Below are positions 28,831 to 38,598 of a stretch of 64,000 nucleotides of DNA, piece after piece. A program made the translations under genes and the position numbers. How positions within the stretch are numbered: the stretch's first letter is position 1; the number at the start of each line of letters is the position of its first letter. The notes under the pieces are model-generated. The model saw only the letters and a program-made list of their open reading frames with translations. It did no database searches and was not told where the DNA came from. The stretch is from an uncultured Planctomycetaceae bacterium (GTDB taxonomy: Bacteria > Planctomycetota > Planctomycetia > Planctomycetales > Planctomycetaceae). The DNA lies in NCBI GenBank assembly GCA_943787265.1, contig CALSLT010000009.1, positions 310,001-374,000 of the forward strand, read 5' to 3'.

Positions 28831-28951
28831 CTATTTCTATACGGATGCAATCAGGATGCCTGAAAGTCAGTCACGGTTTGATCCTGTAGCCGGTGGTGGC
28901 TAAAAATTCGTTCGGCAAAGTCTCAGCGGTCTTATTGGCAGGGAGTTCGGA

Positions 28952-29909
28952 ATGTCTCGATTTCTGATCGGCGTGTGTGTACTCGGCCAATTGCTTATCA
29001 CTGTTGAGCGAGGCCTTGTTGCCGAAGAGCCACCCGTGAATCGTGACTTGGTAAAGGTGGCCGCGGTTCAGATAAACGGTTACGACAAAGGCGAGCTTCG
29101 ACGAGACGGCTACCAGCCCGAAGACAGCTTCGTGCCGTATATCGATCGCGCGGGAAAAGACGGTGCTCAGTTGGTGGTTTTTTCCGGAGTACGTCCTCGG
29201 GCATATTTCTGTGCCGGGGCCGGAGACGGCAAAGATTTCCGCAGCTGCAAAAGTAAACTCGATCTATGTTGCCGTTGGCTGCTGGGAAGTTTTCGTGGAC
29301 GAGACATTCGCAAACACGATTTTGGTCTTTGGTCGCGACGGCGAGATTGTCGGGAAGTATCGCAAGACTCATCCTGCGATCGACAATTTCGACGGAAGCC
29401 CGCCGTGGGCTCGTCCGCCGGCTGGGAAGACCAGAGAGTGGATGTTGAAGAACGATCCTGAGTGGATCATGGAAGCCGGCCAGGCACTGCCAGTTTTTGA
29501 ATTTGACTTTGGTAAGGTTGGAATCCTGACCTGTTACGATGGTTGGTTTCCTGAACCTGCTCGAGTGCTGTCACTTAAAGGGGCGGAGTTGATCCTTTGG
29601 ATGAATGGCCGTGGCGGGGCCGTGGAAGATTACATTGTCAGGTCGACGATGTTTCAGAGTCACGTGGCGATGATCGCGACGAACCAGGCCTATGGCAGTG
29701 GGACGATGATTGGCGACAACGCTCGATCGAAAACAGGATTGCTGGCTCGGTGCCCGGACAAGACAGAGTCGTACATTTCGGCCACGATTAATCTGAAGCG
29801 AATACGTCAGGCCAGAGCTTCAAGTCGCAATTTTCAGCAGCGCCGACCAGACCTTTATGGAACCTTGGTCGCCCCGAAAGATTCGTTGAATCCAGCGGGA
29901 CTTCGCTGA
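28952..29909 (+). pseudogene. Carbon-nitrogen hydrolase (nitrilase superfamily), frameshifted
   Basis: A signal peptide (MSRFLIGVCVLGQLLITVE) and LVKVAAVQING open the gene in one frame; at the six-T run 29178-29183 the frame must drop one base to continue as VVFPEYVLGH. Restored, the protein has all three nitrilase residues: Glu in FPEY, Lys in GKYRKTH and Cys in LTCYDGWFPE, over about 318 residues. The family hydrolyses C-N bonds of amides or nitriles. A single T insertion separates this from an intact gene, so it is either a very recent pseudogene or a sequencing error. Confidence 0.8.
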
Positions 29910-29921
29910 AGACGCCGGTCG

Positions 29922-32900
29922 TTAACTCTCAGTCGCTGTGACTGCCTTTGTTAGACGATCGCGAAGTTTTGGCATCAGCCCGTAAGAAGCTGCCAACAGT
30001 TTAATCGGGTGGACGGTTTCGACCGGCGAATCCTGCTGCATCTGGAGTCGGCAACTGCTGCACTCGGTTGCGCCTAGAATGAAGTCCGGCGACTGCATTT
30101 CGTCGACCAATGGCTGACCGATTTCGAGCGAGAGGTCGAAGTTCTCTCGGGTCAGGCCAAACGTTCCCGCCATGCCGGAGCAGCCTTTGTCGAGAGTCCG
30201 CACGTCGAGTTCGGGAATCTGGTCGAGCAGTTCGCGGAGTGGTCGACCTGATTGAAGTGCTCGCAGGTGGCATGGCTCGTGATAACCGATTCGTAATGGA
30301 AGCGGCGAGAAGTCTTTCTTGAGGCGGCCCTTCTGAAACAGTTCCTGAAGATAGGAGCCAGCTTCGATGGCCAGGCCGGAAATCAGTCGCGTATCCGGAT
30401 GCTCGACCAGCATCGGATAATCTTCTTTTAAGCAAAGTGCCGCGGCCGGCTCTGTGCAGACAATCGGCAGCCCTTCGCGGGCCATAGACGCCAGTTCTCG
30501 GACGTTTGCTTCGGCGATTCGGCGAGCGGCGTTCAAGTCGCCAGTTGAGACCATCGCCATTCCCGATCCAACCTGGCCAGCCCGGAACGTGGACTCGGAT
30601 TCCGTGATGTTTCATCACCGAAATGAATGCGGCTGCCAGTTCCGGGTCGTGATAATTCGCGAAGTGGTCAACGAAGTAAACGATGGCTTCCTGCCGCGGA
30701 GTTGGCGTTGAATCGGTTACATCCGCAGGCAACGTTGAGAGGTACGGTCGTGGAGCAAACTCCGGCAACTTGCGGTCGCGATGGATTTTGATCGTTTTTT
30801 CCATCAGCCAGCGAGCGGCGCGGTTGTTGAGCAACGGGTTCGTCAGCCATGAAGTTTTTACAGCCAAGCTCGCCGAAGAAGTGAGCTCGTGAAAGGAACC
30901 ACGATGCTCGATCGGTGCCGGATGCCTCTCCCGCCTGAGCCTTCGCCTCGATCATCAAATGTGGAATTCGTACGTTGGTCGGGCATTCGACTTCGCACTG
31001 TCGGCAATTGAAACAGAGCGATGCCAGTTTCTGGAATTCAGGCGACGATCGAGTCGCCGGATCTGCCGCTCCGCTGACAAGGCTTCGCATGACGTTGGCT
31101 TTGGATCGCGGGCTGGGACTCTTCGGAAGGATCGTTTCGGAAGAACGGGCACATGCGCAGTTCTTCCTGCTGGGTTCGGCAGCCGCCGCAGCCGTTACAT
31201 GACTCTGCGGCGACTGAGAGTTCTTCTGGCGACCAGTTGAGCTGTAGTTGGACAAGTCCGTTTTCCGGAATGAAGCCGTTTTCGTCGACGAGCTCCGGGG
31301 CGAAATTTTTTCGATGGGCAGAGTTTCGTCTTCAGTGACGATCTTGCCAGGGTTCATCAGGTTGTGCGGGGTCGAAGATGTCTTTGACCTGCCGGAACAC
31401 TGAGTACAACGGGCCGTACTGTTTGTCGACATACGCCGACCGTGATAGTCCGTCACCATGTTCGCCGCTGATGGTTCCTCCGAGCGAAGTCGCAACGTCA
31501 TTGAAGTCTCGAATCAGTGCATCGAGCCGCGGCCCGTCCTTTCGTTGAGGCATGCTCATGAACGGTCGCATGTGAATCTGCCCGGGACGCCGCATGCGAG
31601 TACAAAGACGCCGTGACATCGTGCTTGTGCAGCGTCTGCTGAATTCGAACGAAGAACTCCTGCAGGGCTTCGGGGGGAACAGCAACGTCCTCGATGAAGG
31701 GCAACGGCCGAGTCCCGCCACGCATTCGAGCGAGCAGGCTGACGACTCGATGAGGCAGCTCCCACAGAAACTCGACGCCGTCAAAGTCCCATGCTTCAAT
31801 TGCGACCACGACGTCTGAGTGCTGGGCCTTGACCGCCGAGATTGCCATGTCGATCCGGTCACGAGCTTGCTGTTCGCTGTAGCCGGTTTGCTCGATGAGA
31901 AGGCCGGCTTCTGCCGTTGGTGGGATGAAGTTTTTCGAATCGCGAATCGTTCTCGCGGCCGAGCATCAGCAGACGTCGATCAAGCAGGTCACAGGCGCTC
32001 GGCTGTTGCGACGTGACGGCTAGCACGGAGTCGATGGCGTCTTCCATCTTGCCGAAAAGCAAAAGTGCGACACTTCGAAATTCTGGCAGTGGCGACGTGT
32101 TTAACGTCAGTTCGGTCATCAAGCCGGAGCGTGCCCTCGGAGCCGGCAATCAGTCGTGGAATATTAACGATGCCGTTGTTTCTCACGCCGCGAAGATAAT
32201 ACCCACTGGTGTTTCGAATGAGCTGAGGCTGGTGTTCTCGGATGAGTTCATGATTGTCTTCAAGAAGCTTTGACAGCCGGCGCTGACGATTTCACGTTTT
32301 GCCGTCGCGGCTGCAATGGAGCGATCCTCTGCACCGTCGTCTGGTTCGACAAAACTGGCGACCATTGGCTGAGTGGACGGCAGCTCCACGTTGAAAGTCG
32401 AGCGACTCCTTGCCGAAGTACAGCAGGTGCCCTCCAGCGACGGCCATCTCCAGGCTGATAACGTGGTCTCGCGTTTTGAGCCGACTCGCACAGCACGCGA
32501 ACCGGCTGAATCGACTGCAACCATACCGCCGAGTGTTGTGACATCTGCGGTGGACGGGTCCGGAGGAAAGTATCGCCCTTGCTTTCGCAGTTCACGATTC
32601 AGTTGTGACAGAACGATGCCCGGTTGAACCGTGACTGACGACTCGCTCTCCAGAACGATTTCGTTCATGTATCGTGAGAAGTCGACAATCAATCCAGAGC
32701 CGAGTGCCGCGCCGGTCACGCTGGTACCGGCTCCGCGAGCTATTAGCGGGAGGTCGGTTTCGCTGGCCGTACCGAGTCAGCGTTGCGACATCTTCGGCGT
32801 CTCGCGGGAAACGCGACTCCCAGCGGTTTGACTTCGAACAGGCTGGCGTCGGATGCGTACATCGCGACGGCGACGTCGTCGCAGCGCAGGTCACCATTGA

Positions 32901-33044
32901 AGTCCCCCGAGAGGTCTTCGATGATGCGTCCGTTGCTGCTGCTCGTCCAAGATTATGAATCCTGCGGGACTTGCTCACCGGATATGTGCGGACCGGAGAG
33001 ATGCGAGTCGCGATCAGAGTCTTCGTTAAAATGAAAACGGCCAT
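29922..33044 (-). pseudogene. FAD-linked oxidase fused to Fe-S/CCG domain protein (D-2-hydroxyacid dehydrogenase type), multiply frameshifted
   Basis: Read from right to left in shifting frames, the DNA gives one protein of about 1000 residues in conventional order: FAD-binding domain (DDVAVAMYASDASLFEVKP, ARGAGTSVTGAALGSGLIVD, NIPRLIAGSEGTL), FAD-oxidase C-terminal domain (SGEHGDGLSRSAYVDKQYGP), 4Fe-4S motifs (CNGCGGCRT and CFNCRQCEVECPT) and CCG domains (YHEPCHLRAL, DKGCSGMAGTFG, CSSCRLQMQQ). The same order is seen in the YdiJ / D-lactate dehydrogenase fusion family, which oxidises a 2-hydroxyacid at the membrane. Roughly a dozen single-base indels break it, near 32810, 32770, 32480, 32275, 32130, 31927, 31583, 31369, 31305, 31115, 30930 and 30570. 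The exact start is unclear. Confidence 0.85.
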
Positions 33045-33200
33045 CGCCTTTGATATTTGACATCAGAATGGCGCATCATGAGCCGCACCAGGGTGTTCCG
33101 CAAGCAGCCAGGGCACTGGGCGGGATGGAACTATGACCCCCGGCTATCGCTCGGCAAGTCGTCGCAAATTCATAAATACCGATGAGAATCTGCATCCAAA

Positions 33201-33497
33201 ATGAACGATCCGCGAGACTACTCAGCTTTCGTGACATTCAGCAATCTTGGTGTGCTGCTGCTCGGCGTGAGCCTGCTCGGCATTCTGATTCACACGAAGC
33301 CGTTGCGTCGGGTGACGTCGGTCGGTGTTGGGCTTCTCGGAATAATGTTGATCGCTCAAGGCGGAGTATTGTTTCACCGCTCTCAGCTTTCGGTGCGAGG
33401 CTCAATCGTGCTGGCGGCAATCGTTGTCGCTTCGTGTCTGTTGCGGAGATTCCGGCTGCCAGTTTCACCGCCTGAGGGGAAACGGCCCACTCCGTAG
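33201..33497 (+). CDS. Small membrane protein with three helices
   Basis: 98 residues: NLGVLLLGVSLLGILIHTKP, a second helix VTSVGVGLLGIMLIAQGG and a third VRGSIVLAAIVVASCLL. The layout and a short charged turn between helices 1 and 2 faintly recall NuoK/MnhC-type subunits, but key acidic residues of that family are not evident. It is divergent from the broken dehydrogenase. Function unknown. Confidence 0.5.
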   Translation: MNDPRDYSAFVTFSNLGVLLLGVSLLGILIHTKPLRRVTSVGVGLLGIMLIAQGGVLFHRSQLSVRGSIVLAAIVVASCLLRRFRLPVSPPEGKRPTP

Positions 33498-33813
33498 CGC
33501 TGTCCGGAGAGAGACACGTCGTATGTCAGCGAGGCAGTACGACCAGCATCTGGGAGGGATTCCCGGACTGACGGACTGTGCCCGCGATGCTCGTTCGATT
33601 GAGGTCTGACACTCACTGGTTATGCCGATTAGGTAATGTCGGATATGTCGACTGCACCGGTCGGATGCAATTTCGCGTTCCGGTTCCGCGGCTTCTTACG
33701 ATGGACACAATCGTAAGCCGAAGAGTGAACTGGCGGCTCTGCAAGCGTTCGGTGTCAACCCAGAACAGCCATTGGTGATTCTCTTCAGTGCCCTGCCGGG
33801 CAAGGCGACAACT
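33498..33813. other. 316-bp gap upstream of the porin gene
   Basis: Only short overlapping ORFs without family character. It should contain the promoter of the porin gene; no boxes assigned. Confidence 0.4.
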
Positions 33814-35427
33814 ATGAAACGTTTATTCTCATTCAGCGTTTTTGCGGCAACTCTTGCTGTTGCGAGCTTCAACGCTCAGGCAACGGAACCAAGCGTATTT
33901 CAGGTCTCGGAAAGCTCCGTCGTATCGGCGGCCGCAGAGTCGGCTGAAGCCACGATTGAGCAGTTTCACGGTCAGCAGACAAGTTTCATCAGCTCGCTCT
34001 CTGAAACGCCTGCCTGCGGAGCTAGAAGTTGCGGAGCGGGAGACCGAACACTCTCTCAAGCATGCGATGGCGGAAGTGCTGACTCACTTAGTGGCTGTCC
34101 GTTATTCAGCGATGAGCCGCTACTTGGCTTTCTAAAGAATCAGCCGATCGGCGATTGCTGGACGGTCTCCGTCGGTGGTCAGTTGCGTTATCGATACATG
34201 AATGAGGATAACCGGCTTCGTCCAGGCGGCCCCGGCAAGAGCACTTACGACCTCTGGCGATTCACGCCGCACATCGAGCTGAAACGGGGTGATGCGTTTA
34301 CCGCGTATGTCGAAGCCATCGACGCTTCGATCTTCAACGAAGAGCTTCCCGTCACAGGGATCGACGAAAACCGATCGGACCTGCTGCAAATCTACGCTGA
34401 CTTCAAGATTGCTGAAGGTGAAGAAGGGACTTTGCGAGGCCGTGTCGGTCGACAGTTTCTGAAATACGGATCGCAGCACCTTGTATCGCCTCTCGGATGG
34501 TCGAACACGTTTCGCAACTTCGAAGGCGCCAGGCTTTACTACTCATCGGCGGATTGGGACATCGATGCGTTCGCGACGCGACCAGTCAATGCCGCTGCTG
34601 GGAACATCTTCCGACCGACCTCAGCAGACCACGCTGATAAGAGTAAATGGTTCAGCGGCGTTTACGCCACCTGGAAAGGCACGAAGGACCAGAAGCTGGA
34701 CCTCTACTGGATTTGGGCTGACGAAGACGAAGACATCAACGACAAGCTCAATCGGATCGACGGCGATCGCCACACCATCGGTGCACGGTGGGAAGGTAAG
34801 CACGCCGTTAACGAATGCGATCGCGTCGTTGGAACCTGGAACGCGGAGCTCGAAGGAGCCTACCAGTTCGGAGAAGAATCATTCCGCGGCGGTATCGATC
34901 AGGACATTCAGGCCGGTTTCGTGTCCGCTGTTCTGGGCCACACGTGGAACGCCGTTGCGTGGACTCCGTCAGTGAAAGGTGTCTTCTGGTACGGCTCAGG
35001 CGACGACGATCCGACCGACGGCGATAACAATACTGTCAGCACGCTGTACCCGCTTGGGCACGCTCACTGGGGGATTATCGATAACCTCAACGGGCAAAAC
35101 CTGCTGGACTACAGCCTGCAGGGAAGCGTGAAGCCGAGCTCAAAGCTGACAGTTGTGAGTGCTCTGCACTGGTTTGAGAAAGCGGAAAGCGCCGACCCGA
35201 TTTACAACGTGGCCGGTGCACCGTTCCCGAATCCGGCCGCTCCTGGAACTTCCGACAAAGACATCGGGACGGAGATCGACATCATCGCCACTTACCAGGC
35301 GACTAAGAACCTGCAACTTCAAGCTGGCTACAGCTGGTTCTTTTACGGAGACGCCGTAACGAATGACGCGGCCATCAATCGCAGCGACGCTGATTTCTTC
35401 TACTTCATGTCAACGTTGAACTTCTAA
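33814..35427 (+). CDS. Outer-membrane beta-barrel porin, alginate-export family
   Basis: 537 residues from the ATG at 33814, the start of a signal peptide (MKRLFSFSVFAATLAVASF, then AQA). After a Cys-containing linker the barrel begins with VSVGGQLRYRYMNE and shows alternating amphipathic strands, the RVGRQFLKYGSQHLVSP and FRNFEGARLYYSS segments of the alginate-export (AlgE-like) family, and a final strand ending in Phe, the usual sorting signal for outer-membrane barrels. It presumably forms a channel for a polysaccharide or other solute. A terminator follows 35 bp after the stop. Upstream AAGG supports the start. Confidence 0.85.
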   Translation: MKRLFSFSVFAATLAVASFNAQATEPSVFQVSESSVVSAAAESAEATIEQFHGQQTSFISSLSETPACGARSCGAGDRTLSQACDGGSADSLSGCPLFSDEPLLGFLKNQPIGDCWTVSVGGQLRYRYMNEDNRLRPGGPGKSTYDLWRFTPHIELKRGDAFTAYVEAIDASIFNEELPVTGIDENRSDLLQIYADFKIAEGEEGTLRGRVGRQFLKYGSQHLVSPLGWSNTFRNFEGARLYYSSADWDIDAFATRPVNAAAGNIFRPTSADHADKSKWFSGVYATWKGTKDQKLDLYWIWADEDEDINDKLNRIDGDRHTIGARWEGKHAVNECDRVVGTWNAELEGAYQFGEESFRGGIDQDIQAGFVSAVLGHTWNAVAWTPSVKGVFWYGSGDDDPTDGDNNTVSTLYPLGHAHWGIIDNLNGQNLLDYSLQGSVKPSSKLTVVSALHWFEKAESADPIYNVAGAPFPNPAAPGTSDKDIGTEIDIIATYQATKNLQLQAGYSWFFYGDAVTNDAAINRSDADFFYFMSTLNF

Positions 35428-35461
35428 ACGTTCCGGTTGCGGCGACGGAGAATCTGAATAG

Positions 35462-35499
35462 AAAAAGGGAGCAAGGCTTGTGTGCCGTGCTCCCTTTTT
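35462..35499 (+). terminator. Rho-independent terminator
   Basis: Stem AAAAAGGGAGCA (35462-35473) pairs with TGCTCCCTTTTT (35488-35499), with a small internal GGC/GCC extension in the loop. Because both flanks are A- or T-rich it can also serve the converging pseudopilin gene. Confidence 0.92.
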
Positions 35500-35524
35500 T
35501 GTTCGATTGCCAGGCCATATTCGG

Positions 35525-36073
35525 TCAGAGCTGGTGAATCTTGCGGCCGCTGCGGTCAGTGATCGTTGGCGACAAGTTCGCGCGAAACTCGCCGGTGGTC
35601 GAGCTGTAAGCCCATCCGTGCCGGCCGTCGCCCGAGTAGTGATGCGGTGTGAGCCGGTCCGGAATGACGAGAATCTCCGACCTCTGCGTGTACGGATTCT
35701 GAGGCGGAAACCCACTTCCAGAGATGACTGCCGCCTTGTCGATGCTCGGCGAACGGTCTGAGCTAACCGGCATACTCGACAAGTCACGAAGAAAGTCGTC
35801 GGCTGAGTTTCGTCCCTCGCCAGGCAAGCGATTATCGTGAGTCTGTCGGAATTGCTCGATTTTTCCTCGAACGAGATGCACTTTCTGAAGCAGGTCTCTC
35901 TGCAATGTGGCTTCGTTGGATGAAAGCATACGTGGCACAAAAGCCGCGGCCATGATGCCCAGCAGTGTGATCGCCATCAAAAGTTCAATCGGCGTGAAGC
36001 CACTGGTTCCTGATCCTGCAGAATGGTCGGCCAGGTTCGTACTTGTTGATTCGGTATTCGCGGAGATCCCCAC
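35525..36073 (-). CDS. Type II secretion / type IV pseudopilin-like protein
   Basis: 182 residues from a GTG at 36073 with AGGAA seven bases upstream; an ATG at 36160 lacks such a site. The prepilin motif is GFTPIELLMAITLLGIMAAA: Gly before the cleavage site, Phe as first mature residue, Glu at +5, but Pro where Leu is usual. The long leader (about 25 residues) and the globular domain ending in HGWAYSSTTGEFRAN fit planctomycete GspG/GspH-like pseudopilins. It probably acts in a secretion pseudopilus; no other gsp genes are present here. Confidence 0.75.
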   Translation of the reverse strand: MGISANTESTSTNLADHSAGSGTSGFTPIELLMAITLLGIMAAAFVPRMLSSNEATLQRDLLQKVHLVRGKIEQFRQTHDNRLPGEGRNSADDFLRDLSSMPVSSDRSPSIDKAAVISGSGFPPQNPYTQRSEILVIPDRLTPHHYSGDGRHGWAYSSTTGEFRANLSPTITDRSGRKIHQL

Positions 36074-36717
36074 GATCAGATTCCTATTACTCTTTGCGGC
36101 TGCCAGGCAGCTTCGTCGTACTGGTGAACGAATCTCTCGATAAAGATGGAACGGCGGCATCGGGGTGTCTGACCGACTCCGTCCGCAAATGATGCGAAAA
36201 GGCTACATGTCGGCATACGCGAGTCAATTCCCGCAACCCGCTCATTCGCCAAAGGCTGCACAAGAGCCGACGGATGGAATCGAAACGTCACGCCGCTCGT
36301 TCTTCAGGCAATATGCCCGGTTTTTACATCAGTCCAGACTGGCCGATAATGATGCCTGCCAAAGCTGCAAGACTTCAGAATTGCAGGTTCCGGCTGCTGA
36401 CGGTCGCGAATTTGCTCAATCTTGTGCAACGAGTCGGTTTTTGACACACAGTGACGGGGCTGCGGCGGTTAATTCCTCGCTGGAAGCCGGGGGAACGGCT
36501 TTGAGTAGAATTAAACGTGGATATACTCGGACAGTTTGAGCGTCAGGCCGTCGTTTTTAAGACGGATAGAAGATGTGACAACTGGATTACGAACGATCGA
36601 GTTCGGCGGATGTCGGAAGTTTCTCTGTGAGTGACTTCTGGTTTTTCAGATGAATGTTGGAACCGTCCATTCGATCGGACTGCTTTAGATTTGAAAAGTG
36701 CCTCAGGAGGCTTACAG
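36074..36717. other. 644-bp gap between pseudopilin and DUF1549 gene
   Basis: Divergent promoter region. A + ORF at 36165-36539 starts with GTG and has no family character or membrane segment, so it is not called. The last part carries the AGGAGG site (36705-36710) of the next gene. Confidence 0.4.
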
Positions 36718-38451
36718 ATGCGAAACACCGTGAAGCTATCGCGATGGGTTTTGTTGGGCGTAGTCGCTTTCGGTTTGATGGTGTCCGTTTCCGACGCTCA
36801 GTCTCGGTCGCGATCCAGACGGTCGGCAAACGATGGCCCATTCACAACGGGATCGTCTGGCGAAATAATCAAGTTCATCAACGAGCGAATTCGTCAGAAC
36901 TGGTCGGACAATGAGGTCGGGAATTCGCCCGTCTCAGAGGATTCCGAATGGGTTCGCCGAGTCCACTTGGACATTGTCGGGCACATTCCCGAAGCGGACG
37001 TCGTTGAGTCGTTCCTGAAGGACGAGGACCCGGCAAAACGATCCAAGATGATCGACAAGCTGCTCGACGATGACGCCTACGTTCGCAACTTCACCACCGT
37101 GTGGACGAACCTTTGCATCGGCCGCCAGACACCTCGTCGAGTCAGCCGTGCAGGAATGCAGAAATTCTTCCGCGAAGCATTCGCTCGTAACCGACCTTGG
37201 GACGAAGTCGTTTACGACATCATCTCTGCAGAAGGCCACTTTGAAGAAAACGGAGCCGTTAACTTCCTTCTCGCTCAAATGACGATGCGGGACGAGCAGG
37301 TTCAGGCAACCGCCAAGACAACTCGGTTGTTCATGGGCATCCAGGTTCAATGCACGCAGTGCCACAACCACCCGTTTAACGATTGGCAACAGAGCCAGTT
37401 CTGGCAGTTCAACAGCTTCTTCCGCCAGGCTCGCCGAGTCGACCATCGGAAGCCTGATCCGGAAACCGGTCGACAGGTCGACGACTACTCAGAGATCGTC
37501 TTTCAGAATTTCAACTACCCGGTGTTCTACGAAAAACGAAACGGCCTGATGCAGATGGCCGATCCGGCCTTCATGGGCGACGTGGTTACAAAAGCCGAAC
37601 AAATCAGCAGTGAAACCAACCTTCGCGAATCGCTGGCGAAGATCGCGATTGAAGGAGAAAACCCACTCGTCGCAAAAGCAATGGTTAATCGAACCTGGGG
37701 ACAGTTCTTCGGATACGGATTCACTCGACCTGTCGACGACATGGGGCCACACAACGCTGCGTCTCATCCGGAATTGCTCGACCGACTGTCTTCAGAATTC
37801 GTGAAGAGCAATTATGACCTCAAGCAACTTGTCCGCTGGATTTGCAACAGTGAAGCGTACAACTTGACCAGCCAGTACAAAGCCGGCATCAAAGGCTCCG
37901 ATGGCGACTGGAAACGTGACGCTGAAGGAATGCCGATCGATCCGGGCAACGACATCGACAATCCGTCTGCGGGTGAAATTCCACTCTTCAGCCACCTTTA
38001 CATTAAGTCGATGGAAGCCGAACAGCTTTACGATTCGTTGATCGTCGCGACCAACGCCCATCGTTCCGGTCGCTCAAGTTGGGACCAGGCTGAGCAGCAG
38101 CGGCAACGATGGTTGCAGCAGTTTGTGATTGCTTTCGGTACGGACGAAGGAGACGAGACGACAACCTTCAACGGTACGATTCCTCAGGCACTGATGATGA
38201 TGAACGGCGAACTCGTCGGAAATGCAGTTAGTGCTGACAAGGGGGGGTATCTTCGAGAAGCACTCGCCGGAGAAACAAAAGACACGGCAAGGGTTCAGAA
38301 ACTTTACCTGGCAACTTTAAGCCGCTACCCGAACAGCCGCGAAATCAGCACGGCCAGAAAACTGATGGGTGGCAGCCGCGACCCTCTGTCTGCTTACCAG
38401 GATTTGTTCTGGGCTCTGCTGAACTCCAACGAGTTTATCTTCGTGCACTAA
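36718..38451 (+). CDS. DUF1549/DUF1553 domain protein, exported
   Basis: 577 residues from the ATG at 36718, with a perfect AGGAGG seven bases upstream and a signal peptide (MRNTVKLSRWVLLGVVAFG to SDAQ). The DUF1549 part has RRVHLDIVGHIPEADVVESF and, near residues 211-215, CTQCHNHPFNDW, a CxxCH motif that could bind haem or a metal. The DUF1553 part includes NRTWGQFFGYGFTRPVDDMG and SHPELLDRLSSEF and ends at the common GLFWALLNSNEF-type tail (here DLFWALLNSNEFIFVH). The family is greatly expanded in planctomycetes; function is not established. The N-terminal PSCyt1 cytochrome domain seen in longer relatives is missing. Confidence 0.9.
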   Translation: MRNTVKLSRWVLLGVVAFGLMVSVSDAQSRSRSRRSANDGPFTTGSSGEIIKFINERIRQNWSDNEVGNSPVSEDSEWVRRVHLDIVGHIPEADVVESFLKDEDPAKRSKMIDKLLDDDAYVRNFTTVWTNLCIGRQTPRRVSRAGMQKFFREAFARNRPWDEVVYDIISAEGHFEENGAVNFLLAQMTMRDEQVQATAKTTRLFMGIQVQCTQCHNHPFNDWQQSQFWQFNSFFRQARRVDHRKPDPETGRQVDDYSEIVFQNFNYPVFYEKRNGLMQMADPAFMGDVVTKAEQISSETNLRESLAKIAIEGENPLVAKAMVNRTWGQFFGYGFTRPVDDMGPHNAASHPELLDRLSSEFVKSNYDLKQLVRWICNSEAYNLTSQYKAGIKGSDGDWKRDAEGMPIDPGNDIDNPSAGEIPLFSHLYIKSMEAEQLYDSLIVATNAHRSGRSSWDQAEQQRQRWLQQFVIAFGTDEGDETTTFNGTIPQALMMMNGELVGNAVSADKGGYLREALAGETKDTARVQKLYLATLSRYPNSREISTARKLMGGSRDPLSAYQDLFWALLNSNEFIFVH

Positions 38452-38483
38452 ATCGTTGTTCGGAAAACTCGAAGCTCCAATTC

Positions 38484-38523
38484 AAATCGGGCGGTGTTCT
38501 GACTTCAGGACGCCGCCCGATTT
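38484..38523 (+). terminator. Rho-independent terminator
   Basis: An 11-bp stem (AAATCGGGCGG / CCGCCCGATTT) closes around an 18-base loop and is followed by TTTG, 33 bp after the DUF1549 gene stop. Confidence 0.85.
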
Positions 38524-38598
38524 TTGTTGAGGAACATTCCGGAGTTGCGTAGGAGTCATCCTGTTCCAAGTCACGCAGTGATCATTTAATCTGACGGC

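Noticed and set aside
36165..36539. 124-codon plus-strand ORF
   Set aside because: GTG start without a ribosome binding site, no family features, and it overlaps the expected divergent promoter region.
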